Part shown: positions 35,513-44,593 of the stretch, in pieces
How the letters are laid out: the number at the start of each line of letters is the position of its first letter
Numbering within the stretch: position 1 is the first letter of the stretch
From: Dendronalium phyllosphericum CENA369
GTDB lineage: Bacteria > Cyanobacteriota > Cyanobacteriia > Cyanobacteriales > Nostocaceae
NCBI RefSeq assembly: GCF_016056275.1
Contig: NZ_JAECZA010000315.1
Coordinates: forward strand, 1 to 49,379
Reading direction: 5' to 3'
DNA: 49,379 nucleotides
Notes under the pieces: model-generated
The model's input: only the letters and a program-made list of their open reading frames with translations
Database searches by the model: none
Told to the model about the DNA's origin: nothing
Position numbers and translations under genes: made by a program

Positions 35513-36268
35513 TTGCTCAAGCTTTCTCCAGAATCTCCTCTATTTATTTTCTTAATTATTATAAGTTTTTTAATAGTAACTTTGTCAGCATGGTTATCAC
35601 CTCAACCATTTATTTTAAAATCATTTGGGCTGAGTGATATTATTCAGTCGCTCTCGTTACTATTGTTTATTTCTTTATTGTTAGAACGTTCTTTAGAAGT
35701 TTTTATAACTACTTGGCGAGGTTCAACAACAGAACAATTAGAAATTTCAATCCAACAGCAAAAGACCTTGATTTCTGAAAACAGAAGATTTCTTGAAGAG
35801 CAAAATTCTTCACCAGCTGCTTTTGAAATCTATAAGTTCAGTGGACTTCCGCCTGAAGGAATGAGTTTGGAACAGCAAATGTTGCAGAATCCCAATATAA
35901 ATCCAGAGGAGCTAGAAAACAGAAATATCCCACCTGAGAATTTTTTTACTACAATTAACGATTTACATGAAAGAGAACGCAAACAAATAGCCTATAAAGC
36001 TGATACAAGAATTATTGCTTTATGGACATCCCTTTTTTTCGGAATTTTAATAAGTGCAGTAGGTATTCGCTCTATTGAACCACTCGTAGTTATTGATTTC
36101 AATAATTCAATCCAAGTAAGTATATTTCGATGTTTAGATGCATTATTAACAGGAGGATTAATTGCCGGAGGTAGCGAGGGAATTCATAAGCTAATAAAGG
36201 TTTTTACTGACTTCACAGAAGCTAGTTCCAAACAAATCAAAAATCAGAAATTGTCGCGTTCGATGTAA
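35513..36268 (+). CDS. Membrane protein with central coiled-coil, unknown function
   Basis: The 251-residue protein starts at TTG 35513, with AGGAG 10 nt upstream (35498-35502). It has two N-terminal membrane spans (about 9-27 and 42-60), a cytoplasmic helical/coiled-coil region (about 70-160) and two further spans (about 167-185 and 205-222), ending in a Lys-rich tail. I recognise no family. The layout of paired helices around a cytoplasmic linker could be a sensor or channel-like scaffold, but that is conjecture. No partner gene is adjacent. Confidence 0.65.
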   Translation: MLKLSPESPLFIFLIIISFLIVTLSAWLSPQPFILKSFGLSDIIQSLSLLLFISLLLERSLEVFITTWRGSTTEQLEISIQQQKTLISENRRFLEEQNSSPAAFEIYKFSGLPPEGMSLEQQMLQNPNINPEELENRNIPPENFFTTINDLHERERKQIAYKADTRIIALWTSLFFGILISAVGIRSIEPLVVIDFNNSIQVSIFRCLDALLTGGLIAGGSEGIHKLIKVFTDFTEASSKQIKNQKLSRSM

Positions 36269-36381
36269 GGAAGTAGGAATATATGAGCACGCAAAGACAA
36301 GTTAGATTTAATCATGAGCACTCGACCAGACTTAATATGACTCCTAATTCCTCACTCCTAACTCAGCACAGTTTATCACTG

Positions 36382-37302
36382 TTAATTTGGATGTTCGTGA
36401 TTTGCGCTCGCGGGTAATGCTGCTGTTAGAGTTTGTTCTTTGGCTTGCATTTCCAACAGTTCGGGTATTGTCACAAATTTATATCCCTGGGCCTTCAGAC
36501 CGTCAATAATTGCTGGTAAAGCCTTGACTGTTCGGGAACGGTTACCGCCACCATCGTGCATTAACACTATAGCTCCAGGTTTTGCACTTTTTAGCACATT
36601 TGCAATCATTCCTGGCACTTGGGGCGAACGACGTTCGGCATCTCCTGACATTTCTGACCACATCATGACAGCGTACTTTTGATTTTCGGCGTAGTCAGCT
36701 AATCCATTATGCAAAAAGCCACCTGGGGGACGAAACAGAGTTGTTTTCACTCCTGTAGTTTTGTAGATGATGTCTGCTGTTTTGTCAATTTCACTAGCCG
36801 CAGTCAGTGCGTTCATGTGGCGATACCAATGATGCCATGTGTGGTTGCCAATTATATGACCATCAGCAGCTACTTCCTTGGCAATCTGGGGAAAATATTT
36901 CACCATTTCCCCGATCATGAAGAATGTCGCTTTAATATGATTTTTCTTTAAAATTTCTAATACTTGTGCTGTGTTTTTCGGCCCCGGGCCATCATCAAAG
37001 GTCAAGGCGATGACTTTTTCCTTTGGTTTTAGTTTGCCTTGATAAACAACCTTTCCCTGAAATTCTTTTGGTATTTCTACTGTCTGGTTTGGAACTGGGA
37101 CAACATTCTGGGCGGTTGCACTCATCGTTTCATCTGCTGACTTTTTCATAGCCAACACATGGTTAAGTCCGCTTTTAGGTAAAAGCATACTCAAAGTAAA
37201 ACCACTACCAGCAGTTACCAGTATTATTGTTCCTACTCGTAAAATCTGAGATAATTTATTGGTAAACACATTGAATCTCCTTAAATATTGGTAATAAGTC
37301 AA
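36382..37302 (-). CDS. Polysaccharide deacetylase (NodB-type)
   Basis: The 306-residue protein has an N-terminal membrane anchor/signal (about 20-40) and a NodB homology domain (about 90-280). Motifs include ALTFDDGPGPKN (catalytic Asp and metal Asp), GNHTWHHW (metal His pair), FRPPGGFLHNG and IVLMHDGGGNRS. It should deacetylate chitin-like or peptidoglycan sugars at the cell surface, using a divalent metal. It is a lone gene. Confidence 0.93.
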   Translation of the reverse strand: MTYYQYLRRFNVFTNKLSQILRVGTIILVTAGSGFTLSMLLPKSGLNHVLAMKKSADETMSATAQNVVPVPNQTVEIPKEFQGKVVYQGKLKPKEKVIALTFDDGPGPKNTAQVLEILKKNHIKATFFMIGEMVKYFPQIAKEVAADGHIIGNHTWHHWYRHMNALTAASEIDKTADIIYKTTGVKTTLFRPPGGFLHNGLADYAENQKYAVMMWSEMSGDAERRSPQVPGMIANVLKSAKPGAIVLMHDGGGNRSRTVKALPAIIDGLKAQGYKFVTIPELLEMQAKEQTLTAALPASANHEHPN

Positions 37303-37998
37303 GAGTCAGGAATTGTTAACTTTTGCTCCTAGATTCCTATCTACCTATTTTTTAACTATAGTCGGACTCTTTTGTAAATTAATATATCTGCCTCTGATAG
37401 ACTTGTCCATTGAAGACTACCTAAAATTTTTGTTCCCTGTTATCTAATTTTTACTCGCTCGTAGTTAAATATATCTGCTACTAAAAGAATAAGATACTTG
37501 AAACATTCCAGCTAGTGCTAAAGAAAGACTGAGCTAAATTTGCGCTTATTCGCCGCCTACATGTATAAAAATTGCTTTCAACCGTCCAATAAAGGCGGCG
37601 ATGATGGTAGTATAACCGTAACTATGAGAAATTGTCGGGCGTAGTTGACCGAAAAAGTCTGGAACTTCGGGCACTCCAGCTAAATAATGCGATCGCTCTT
37701 TATCCCAGCATATACCGCAACCTTGGAACTTTAACCAACGACGCGCACGCTGAAGCCAAAAAATGTTTGCTACTTCTGACAATTAGTTCAAAAAGCGGGA
37801 ATAGTCTCACTTTTACTTTTAATTGCAGCGCTTCGATCTTCACTTTCAAAAGTCCGCCAAGCACTCAATGTCTGTGATTCAAATTGAGTGCATAGATGCT
37901 ATGGCGGAATGTGACTAAGAAAACGTGAAACTCCTGCTATGGCTGGGTATAGGGATATAGGGATGTTAAGCCTAATAACAAGCTATAGCTATACGATG
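37303..37998. other. Gene-poor stretch between deacetylase and GH10-like genes
   Basis: About 700 bp with only short, unconvincing frames (for example 37546-37782 on the minus strand). A HIP1 octamer and AT-rich segments are present. I see no gene or repeat worth naming. Confidence 0.5.
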
Positions 37999-39408
37999 TT
38001 ATTCAAGCGCAGAACGGAATGCGGGAGCAGGAAAGAGACTTTGAAATGCAGCTATCCTTTCGCTTAAAGGTTCTGGAGCTTCATTCCAGAGACTTTCATA
38101 GTAGAAAAAGATCGCACCTAAACCACGTCCTTGGGCAGCCCGTACCTGAGATTGAATTTGCTGAATTGAAACTGGACGATTTCGCAACCCTGCCATGATT
38201 CCAATTCCAGTTGGTATGACTTGTTGGGCTTGTTGAATTTCTGGGCGGGCAATGTTGGCAATAAAACCTTGCAAATCAGGACGATAAATTTGCACAATTA
38301 GCTCGTCTACAATATTCAGCCGTATCCAACTCAGCCAATCTTGCAGCTGAAACTTGTAAGCGAAGTCATAGTAGTTAGGAGATACAGAGAAAATCGCTTT
38401 GGGCTTTCTCTGCTTCACAGCTTGGTTGAGTTGCACCATAAAGGCTGTGATTTTATCTGCTCGCCAGCGCACCCATTCTGGATCTTCGGCATCGCTGGGA
38501 GGATTTTTCTTAGTTTCTTGAGTGTATAACTTCACTGTGTACTGGTCGTAACCAAATTCACGAGGTAAACTCATGTGATCGTCAAACTGAATGCCATCTG
38601 CATCATATTGGGTGACGATTTCCAAAACGAGACTGGTGATAAACTGCTGTACTTCTGGATGGAAGGGATTGAGCCACATCACTTCACCAGCAGCACTGAT
38701 CGAAGTTTGGCTACCATCTCGCTTTTGAGTGAACCATTCTGGATGATTCAATGCCAGTTCTGAGGTTGGGGGAGCCATGAAACCGAACTCAAACCAAGGA
38801 ATTACGAGCAGTCCTTTGCGATGGCCTTGGTTAATCAGGTCTGCAAGAATATCATGTCCATCTGTACCTCGCAAAACAAAAGGCTGGATATCTGCACGTT
38901 GTGCCACGGCACTAGGATACATTACATAACCGGAATTCCACACGACAGGATAAATTGTGTTAAAGTTCAGCCTTCGTAGTTGATTCAAGGCTTCCTGCAC
39001 CTTGGAGCGTTCCTTGAGGGTATTAAAATCATTGTTGGTCATCCAAACTCCACGAATTTCCTGACGTGGTAGTTGCGCGATCGCAGGGGTGAAACTATTC
39101 ACCAGCAAGACCGTAACAAACGATATCAAAACTAGGAACGGGAAAAGGCTCTTAAGCAATATCTGACGAAAAGCCTTTTGGGTTGGGAAGTTCGCAATCA
39201 ACGAGAAGCAAACCAACTGCGATTTTGGGGAAACCTCAAGTGGAGGAATTGGCATCCAATACTGGAACCGCCTCACCATAGGGCATCTCTGTCGCCAACC
39301 TTGGAGAAGGAAACTTAATTTCATAGGTTTGAACAATCTGTTAGCTACCCACACTTGCGATCGCATGTTTCTACGACGGAACCTACTAGCCTTATATTTT
39401 ATAAGCAT
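37999..39408 (-). CDS. GH10-like glycosyl hydrolase (DUF187 type), exported
   Basis: The 469-residue protein has a basic N-terminus, a membrane/signal segment (about 85-113, FPFLVLISFVTVLLVNSFTPAIAQ) and then a TIM-barrel start EIRGVWMTNNDFNTLKERS. Later blocks are LLVIPWFEFGFMAPP, VMWLNPFHPEVQQF and DADGIQFDDHMSLPREFGYD. This is the family of glycosyl hydrolase-like (GHL10/DUF187) enzymes acting on surface polysaccharide. The substrate is unknown. The N-terminal 80 residues before the signal are unusually long, so a later Met (MKLSFLLQGW or after) may be the true start. Confidence 0.85.
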   Translation of the reverse strand: MLIKYKASRFRRRNMRSQVWVANRLFKPMKLSFLLQGWRQRCPMVRRFQYWMPIPPLEVSPKSQLVCFSLIANFPTQKAFRQILLKSLFPFLVLISFVTVLLVNSFTPAIAQLPRQEIRGVWMTNNDFNTLKERSKVQEALNQLRRLNFNTIYPVVWNSGYVMYPSAVAQRADIQPFVLRGTDGHDILADLINQGHRKGLLVIPWFEFGFMAPPTSELALNHPEWFTQKRDGSQTSISAAGEVMWLNPFHPEVQQFITSLVLEIVTQYDADGIQFDDHMSLPREFGYDQYTVKLYTQETKKNPPSDAEDPEWVRWRADKITAFMVQLNQAVKQRKPKAIFSVSPNYYDFAYKFQLQDWLSWIRLNIVDELIVQIYRPDLQGFIANIARPEIQQAQQVIPTGIGIMAGLRNRPVSIQQIQSQVRAAQGRGLGAIFFYYESLWNEAPEPLSERIAAFQSLFPAPAFRSALE

Positions 39409-39731
39409 TTATGCTTACTATAAATTGGTTAGTTAGTACTCGTTTATTCAATGCGACTCAGCAAAAATCTGCCTCAAAGAAACTGAGGCACAATTAGCAC
39501 ACCAGGATGTTTGACGCAGCTAATAGGTCATAAGTGCCCCATAAAGCGTTTGTATTCCGGGTAAAGGCTGAATTTAAAGATAAATATTGCTTTCTCTAAC
39601 TCTTAAGTATATTTACGGAATTTCATTTTCTTTTTACTACGACTAAACTTGCTAGCTAGAGATTTAGTGTATTATGCGATCGCACTTCTGTAACCTCTAT
39701 ATTTACTTCTGGTTTTTGCTTTGATTAATAA
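39409..39731. other. Spacer, no gene seen
   Basis: About 320 bp, with one HIP1 site near 39677. No gene, repeat or RNA recognised. Confidence 0.5.
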
Positions 39732-40219
39732 TTACGATAAAATTGCCTTAACAGTAGCGATCGCATCCGCTACATTCTCCACAACATAAACACTTTCTGG
39801 GGAAATTTTCTGAAAAAAACTTGGCTTTCTTCATCATCAGTCAATAAAATCACTTGCTTTTTTCCTTTCAAAGCTAAAGCAATTTCTGAAGCGGTTCCTG
39901 CACCCATACCACAAGCAATTACCAGATCGCTGGAGAGAACATTAATATTATTACGAGCATTTCCCATATCTGTGAAAATTGCAATATCTACCGCTTGAGA
40001 AATACCGTCCTGGGTATCATTGGGGAGGATGCCAATAGTTAAACCATTGCTAGCTTTTGCACCTTTACTTGCTGCATCCATTACTCCCACATTTCTACCA
40101 CCAGTTAATAAAACCCATCCCTGTTTAGCAATGAGTTGACCTAATTCATAAGCATTTCGCAAATCGTTTTCTTTAGCCTTTTCTCCAGGCCCCATCACCC
40201 CAATCACAATTTTTCGCAT
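39732..40219 (-). pseudogene. SLOG/LOG-like (TIGR00725-type) protein with C-terminal frameshift
   Basis: The frame from 40219 reads 149 residues, with the nucleotide-binding Rossmann stretch GWVLLTGGRNVGVMDAASKGAK and CGMGAGTASEIALALK typical of the TIGR00725 family of lysine-decarboxylase-like (SLOG fold) proteins. The end (FFRKFPQKVFMLWRM) is unlike the family. One added base in the homopolymer at 39813-39819 (7 A on plus strand) restores ISPESVYVVENVADAIATV and a proper ending at 39732. It is therefore a single-base frameshift or a sequencing error. Possible ligands are nucleotides; the function is unknown. Confidence 0.75.
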
Positions 40220-40244
40220 GAAGCTGATTAATTTTAATTTTTAC

Positions 40245-40823
40245 CTACCATTTTTCAGCCCAATAGACAATTTCTGAAGCTGAACTATCAATAGCTACAC
40301 CGTAGCTGTCTCCATGATTCCATTTAAAACCAGGGCTACCTTTATCTTGTGCATTTAATACTAATATTTCATAAGTGGCTGGAAAAGATTCTGCACGAGT
40401 GTCACTTGTGTAAAAGAAAGTTGTCGGCACACCATTAGGCAAATTAGCGTGATCGTTAGTATTACCACCTCTATATTTGCGTTGAGCAATATTTCTATAT
40501 TGTGAAAGTAATTTTTGCAGCCGATCTGGCGGCTGTTTTAGCCTAACTTGAAAATAACTACCCCCTTGTGAAAAGCCGGGAGAATAAGCAATACGTACAG
40601 ATTGATCGCCAATAGGAATTTTATCGGGAAAATGTTTTACTTCGTTATTATCAGACCACAGGTGATTGCGAATTTCTCCATAGCGCGACGTATCAGTTAT
40701 TATCTCCGAATCACTAGTGCTGCTAAAAGCTTTTCTGAGAAAAAAACTTCCCCCAACAATACCAAGACTGCCAAGAGAAAGTAGAACTATCATGGCGATT
40801 TTGACGAAAGGCGATCGCTTCAT
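40245..40823 (-). CDS. Conserved hypothetical, one membrane anchor
   Basis: The 192-residue protein has an N-terminal membrane span (about 8-30, IAMIVLLSLGSLGIVGGSFFL) and an extracytoplasmic domain of unknown type, with Tyr/Gly-rich stretches (FSQGGSYFQVRLKQPPDRL, YAVIDS-type end). I recognise no family. It lies 25 bp upstream of the SLOG-like gene in the same direction, suggesting an operon. Confidence 0.7.
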   Translation of the reverse strand: MKRSPFVKIAMIVLLSLGSLGIVGGSFFLRKAFSSTSDSEIITDTSRYGEIRNHLWSDNNEVKHFPDKIPIGDQSVRIAYSPGFSQGGSYFQVRLKQPPDRLQKLLSQYRNIAQRKYRGGNTNDHANLPNGVPTTFFYTSDTRAESFPATYEILVLNAQDKGSPGFKWNHGDSYGVAIDSSASEIVYWAEKW

Positions 40824-41026
40824 TGAGTTGGGTACATTTAAATTTTATAGTCATATACCCAACTACTAAACTAAATTCGTAGGATTGCGGAGCTACTTCA
40901 AGATATATTGACAAAAACTTTGTACAGTCAGGGTAAATACGGGGTAATTGTAAAATTGCTATAAAGTAAACTAATAGTTCCTACTCAAAAACCGCTAGTA
41001 CCGCCTTGGGGAATTAAAAATTGCTT

Positions 41027-42088
41027 ATGACCAATTACTTCCGTTCCAATGTTGATGCAATGGCTAGCTACGTTCCCGGCGAACAGCCTCCACGCGGTAC
41101 ACAGATTGTTAAACTCAACAGCAATGAAAACCCATATCCTCCCTCACCTGCGGCCCTAGCGGTGTTGCAGAATATTGATGGCGAGTCGTTGCGACGGTAT
41201 CCCCAACCTTTGGGGGGAGAGTTTCGAGAAGCTGCAAGTAAAGTTTTAGGAGTTCCTCCCGATTGGATAATTGTAGGAAATGGTAGCGATGAACTATTGA
41301 GTGTGGTGATTCGCGCCTGTGCTGAACCTGGGCGGAAAGTGGTTTATCCAATGCCAACTTACGTCCTATATCGCACTTTAACCGAGATCCAAGCTGCGGA
41401 TATTACTGAGATTGCTTATAGAGAAGATTACAGTCTACCTGTAGAAGAATTGGTTGCTATTAATGGGTCTGTAACATTCATTGCATCGCCAAATAGTCCA
41501 TCGGGGCATGTTGTGCCAAAAGATGAGCTGCGAAAACTAGCCAGCCAGTTATCAGGGGTTTTAGTAATTGACGAAGCATATGTGGATTTTACGGAAGACA
41601 ATGCCTTAGCTTTGGTAAAAGAATACGAGAATGTAATTGTGATTCGCACTCTTTCTAAGGGATACTCTTTAGCAGGATTGCGGTTGGGATTTGGGGTAGC
41701 GAATCCCAAGCTGTTGCATGGATTGTTTAAGGTGAAGGACAGTTATAATATTGATGCGATCGCCTGTGCTGTTGGTACGGCTGCCATCACTGACCAAGAT
41801 TATAAAAATGCTTGTGTAGCAAAAATTAAGGCTTCCCGAACTAAGCTAGCAACAGACTTAAAACAATTAGGTTTCCATGTTTGGGATTCTCAAACTAACT
41901 TTTTACTAGCACAACCTCCTCAGGGAAACGCCGAATACCTCTATCAAAAACTGAAGGAACGAGGAATTTTAATTCGCTATTTCAACCAGCCAAGGCTAGA
42001 AGATAAATTACGTATTACTGTTGGCACTGACGAACAAAATCAAACCCTTATAGAGGCGCTGATTTATTTATTAGAGTCTGGAAACTAA
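41027..42088 (+). CDS. hisC: Histidinol-phosphate aminotransferase
   Basis: The 353-residue PLP enzyme converts imidazole acetol-phosphate and glutamate to histidinol phosphate. It shows LNSNENPYPPSP near the start, the PLP-binding GNGSDELLSV, ASPNSPSGHVVP and VIDEAYVDF, and the Schiff-base lysine in RTLSKGYSLAGLRLGF. The C-terminal arginine in RITVGTDEQN matches the family. I use ATG 41027 (MTNYF) over the TTG two codons before. Confidence 0.92.
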   Translation: MTNYFRSNVDAMASYVPGEQPPRGTQIVKLNSNENPYPPSPAALAVLQNIDGESLRRYPQPLGGEFREAASKVLGVPPDWIIVGNGSDELLSVVIRACAEPGRKVVYPMPTYVLYRTLTEIQAADITEIAYREDYSLPVEELVAINGSVTFIASPNSPSGHVVPKDELRKLASQLSGVLVIDEAYVDFTEDNALALVKEYENVIVIRTLSKGYSLAGLRLGFGVANPKLLHGLFKVKDSYNIDAIACAVGTAAITDQDYKNACVAKIKASRTKLATDLKQLGFHVWDSQTNFLLAQPPQGNAEYLYQKLKERGILIRYFNQPRLEDKLRITVGTDEQNQTLIEALIYLLESGN

Positions 42089-42137
42089 GGAGATGAGGGA
42101 ACACGAGTACATAAAAGTTCTTTCTGCTTTCTAGCTC

Positions 42138-42232
42138 ATACCGTTTCACTTTAAATTTGATACGAATAGGCCGCAGGGGAGCAGAGGGGCAGAGGAGAAA
42201 TTATTTGTATCATTTATTTGGTGAAATGGTAT
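42138..42232. mobile_element. Small inverted-repeat (MITE-like) element
   Basis: The left arm ATACCGTTTCACTTTAAAT then TTGATACGAATA (42138-42168) and the right arm, reverse complement ATACCATTTCACCAAATAA then ATGATACAAATAA (42201-42232), are imperfect inverted repeats around a G-rich AGGGGCAGAGGAG centre. It is about 95 bp, with no coding. It resembles dispersed cyanobacterial elements. Confidence 0.6.
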
Positions 42233-42476
42233 CACACACAAATGAATTTACGATTACAGTTTGAGTTACGCTATGCAGTACTTAGCGATAATTCTGAGTT
42301 TTTAGAGAATAAAAGTAAAAATTTTGACGTTGGATCTAATGTCCAAGGTGATTGCACAAATTGAGTCAAAAGATTTGCGCGAAAGAGGGTTCCCGCAACG
42401 TAGAGTAAAATAGCCTCTAAAGCATTGACAGTGCTGAGTGCTGAGTAAAAATACTAGTCTCTAGCCCCCAGCCCCA

Positions 42477-42532
42477 TTTTCATGCATGGCGATGAAAATT
42501 TTTTCATCGGGACTGCCTTCGCCTCCTGACTT
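42477..42532. repeat. 56-bp hairpin repeat, copy 1
   Basis: Carries CGATGAAAATTTTTTCATCG, a 9-bp stem with a 2-nt loop, followed by GGACTGCCTTCGCCTCC. Copy 2 lies 95 bp downstream with two changes. Confidence 0.75.
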
Positions 42533-42571
42533 GAAAAAGGGTGTAGGGTGTGGGGTGTAGGGAATATTCCT

Positions 42572-42627
42572 TTTTCATGCATGGTGATGAAAATTTTTTC
42601 ATCGGGACTGCCTTCGTCTCCTGACTT
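42572..42627. repeat. 56-bp hairpin repeat, copy 2
   Basis: Same as copy 1 except C to T at two sites. One turns a C-G pair of the hairpin into a T(U)-G wobble and so keeps the fold. Confidence 0.75.
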
Positions 42628-43306
42628 CTACTTATTTTATAGTTGCTGATTGCAGGTATCATTTCATGACAAGGTCACTTTACCGAAACTTCATAAAGTA
42701 CGTATATTTTCATATTTTTTTGATGGCTGTGTAGTTAAATTAAGTCGATAGAAAGCTGCACAATACCCAACATCAAACTAACAAAAGGTTAGTTTTTCTA
42801 TATTTATTGATTTAACTTGAATATTCGATCGTTATCTCAAGCATTTTTTGCTGATTATTTTTGTTGTTTGTCAAAAATGTTAATTAAACTTTTAGGTTAA
42901 TAACTTTTTCTTTATGTTTTTTTTATGAAGAAGAACGAGTGTATTAAATAGTCATTGAATGAAGATTATTTAAAGCATCTAAATCCTGGTTATAATAGCC
43001 GTACACAAGAAAATGACAGCAAATATTACTACAAGTGAAAAGTTGCTAAAGCATAATTTTTTTTTCAAAAAGGAGGTTAGCACAAGAATTTTTAAAGTGT
43101 TTTAGATATAAAACATCGAGAAGATAAAGACAAAATTCTACATTAGCAATGAGCCAAAAAGTATTTACATGAAAAGTATATAAATGAATATGATAAAAAT
43201 CTAAATAAGACTTTAAATCTGAAATTCTTGGTAAAACCAATAAAAATCAGCAATTTTTTCAAAAATTTTAGGAGAGTTTGTCTAACAACTAAAACAAAAC
43301 TAAGCT

Positions 43307-43456
43307 CCTTCAGTAGTCTTTAGAAACAAGACATGAGTCTCAAAATCATCTGGGACTAATAGCAGATAATTGTTTTAAGGTATCTCCAAAAGTATTGGAT
43401 ATTTACATCTAAACATCTATATCTTGCGCTATATCTAATAACAAGACTACTGAAGG
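43307..43456. repeat. 14-bp perfect inverted repeat framing 150 bp
   Basis: CCTTCAGTAGTCTT (43307-43320) is repeated in reverse complement (43443-43456). Next to the left arm is a hairpin GTCTT-tagaaac-AAGAC, where the AAGAC also resembles the right arm. It could be a structured RNA or a small insertion. Confidence 0.5.
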
Positions 43457-44119
43457 AAAGCGATAGACTTAAGCAAATAGCAATCTATATCAAATAGGTA
43501 TTTCCTAACCTATAAACTAGAGATAAGTAGTGCAGATGTATGTAACAGTAAAAATAACTAGGATTTGACAACACACAATAGTCATTGATGTGGTTGTTAT
43601 CAAGTTATACGATCCTAACTAGGTGAAATTAAAAATACTGTTCTCTGTGAAGGCATCGTTCCTTAGTAGATACTTTAGGGCCATTGCTCGCTATAGATAC
43701 CACGTTGGTATAGCTACTAAGTAACACCCTATAAGTCTTATGATGGAATATCTTTCCTCTAGAGATATTAGGTTACCTTAAATGGTAAAGAAGGCGAAAT
43801 GCTTTTGATAAAGAAGAATTTGAGCAATCTTGTTTGAGTGAATAGGAGGTATCTCAAATTCATTTAGACAATTTAAATGTCAACCTTTGTTGAATTAATC
43901 TGGAGGTCACTGTATCTATAGTGTGAAAGTTGGCTATCTTTCCTGTCACAATAGTAATCCCATCCTTATATTTTACTGGAAAATGATAAACAAGTTGACA
44001 AAGCAAGCGTTTTTAGTATTAGTGGGATTGCTTGTTTCTCGACACAAACTCTGATAATCTTATCGTCTTCATCTAGAGTTAGTTGTTTTTTTTGATGATG
44101 TTAACACACAGCAGATAAC

Positions 44120-44296
44120 ATGGTAATGACTAATAAAAAATGGGCCGTCAAACGTATAACTGTGAATTTAGCAGCACAGGAAGCAGAGAAACTAGAAAAA
44201 TATTGTCAGCAAACAGGTAGACCTGCAACTGATGTGATTCGTGAATTAATTAGAGGGTTACCTGTATCCGATGATAGTAAGGAAACCAGTAGATAA
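44120..44296 (+). CDS. Small ribbon-helix-helix (CopG-like) protein
   Basis: The 58-residue frame reads MVMTNKKWAVKRITVNLAAQ, then EAEKLEKYCQQTGRPATDVIRELIRGLP. A beta-strand (KRITVNL) followed by two helices is the ribbon-helix-helix fold, so it probably binds DNA as a dimer. ATG 44126 is an alternative start. Possible targets include the direct repeat before crtQ 180-220 bp downstream, but that is only proximity. Confidence 0.7.
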   Translation: MVMTNKKWAVKRITVNLAAQEAEKLEKYCQQTGRPATDVIRELIRGLPVSDDSKETSR

Positions 44297-44593
44297 GGAG
44301 GTGTTTCGATCGCATCAAAACTCATCATTTTTAAAACCAAAGAAATATCTGTAACGCTTTTTTAGTTCGCATTCATTGGCTAGAGTTTGTGTAGATAAAT
44401 ACAATTGCATAAGTAATAAGCCCATCCCATCATCAGGATTAAAAAGCAAATTTATTACCAAAAGGTATAGCACTGTTGTGCATCTACATGTTTCCTATAT
44501 TGTGCATCTACATAGTGGTGGGCTTGACAGAAGTAGCAAATTCCGACACTAACCCAGTTACAATCTGTAAAGAAACTGAAAAGGAAGGACGGA
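44297..44593. other. crtQ upstream region with direct repeat
   Basis: The promoter of crtQ should be here. It contains two exact 14-mers at 44476 and 44500. No gene is present. Confidence 0.6.
44476..44513 (+). promoter_or_regulatory. Exact 14-mer direct repeat upstream of crtQ
   Basis: TTGTGCATCTACAT occurs at 44476-44489 and again at 44500-44513, with a 24-bp period, 81 bp before the crtQ start. Two copies on a near two-turn period fit a regulator binding site. Confidence 0.5.

Larger units (their letters stand above)
42089..44119. other. Two-kilobase gene-free region with repeats
   Basis: I find no convincing gene. Contents: an inverted-repeat element (42138-42232), heptamer repeats near 42430, two copies of a 56-bp hairpin repeat (42477-42532, 42572-42627) and a 14-bp inverted repeat framing 43307-43456. 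Small frames exist (for example MSTFVELIWRSLYL at 43877) without support. Confidence 0.55.

Noticed and set aside
37546-37782. 78-residue ORF in the gap at 37.5 kb
   Set aside because: No start signal, no family match, and an equally long overlapping frame exists on the other strand.
42477-42627. Possible CRISPR array
   Set aside because: Only two repeat copies with an unequal spacer and no cas genes in the window.
43046-43240. 64-residue minus-strand ORF in the gene-free region
   Set aside because: AT-driven composition, with no recognised domain or ribosome binding site.
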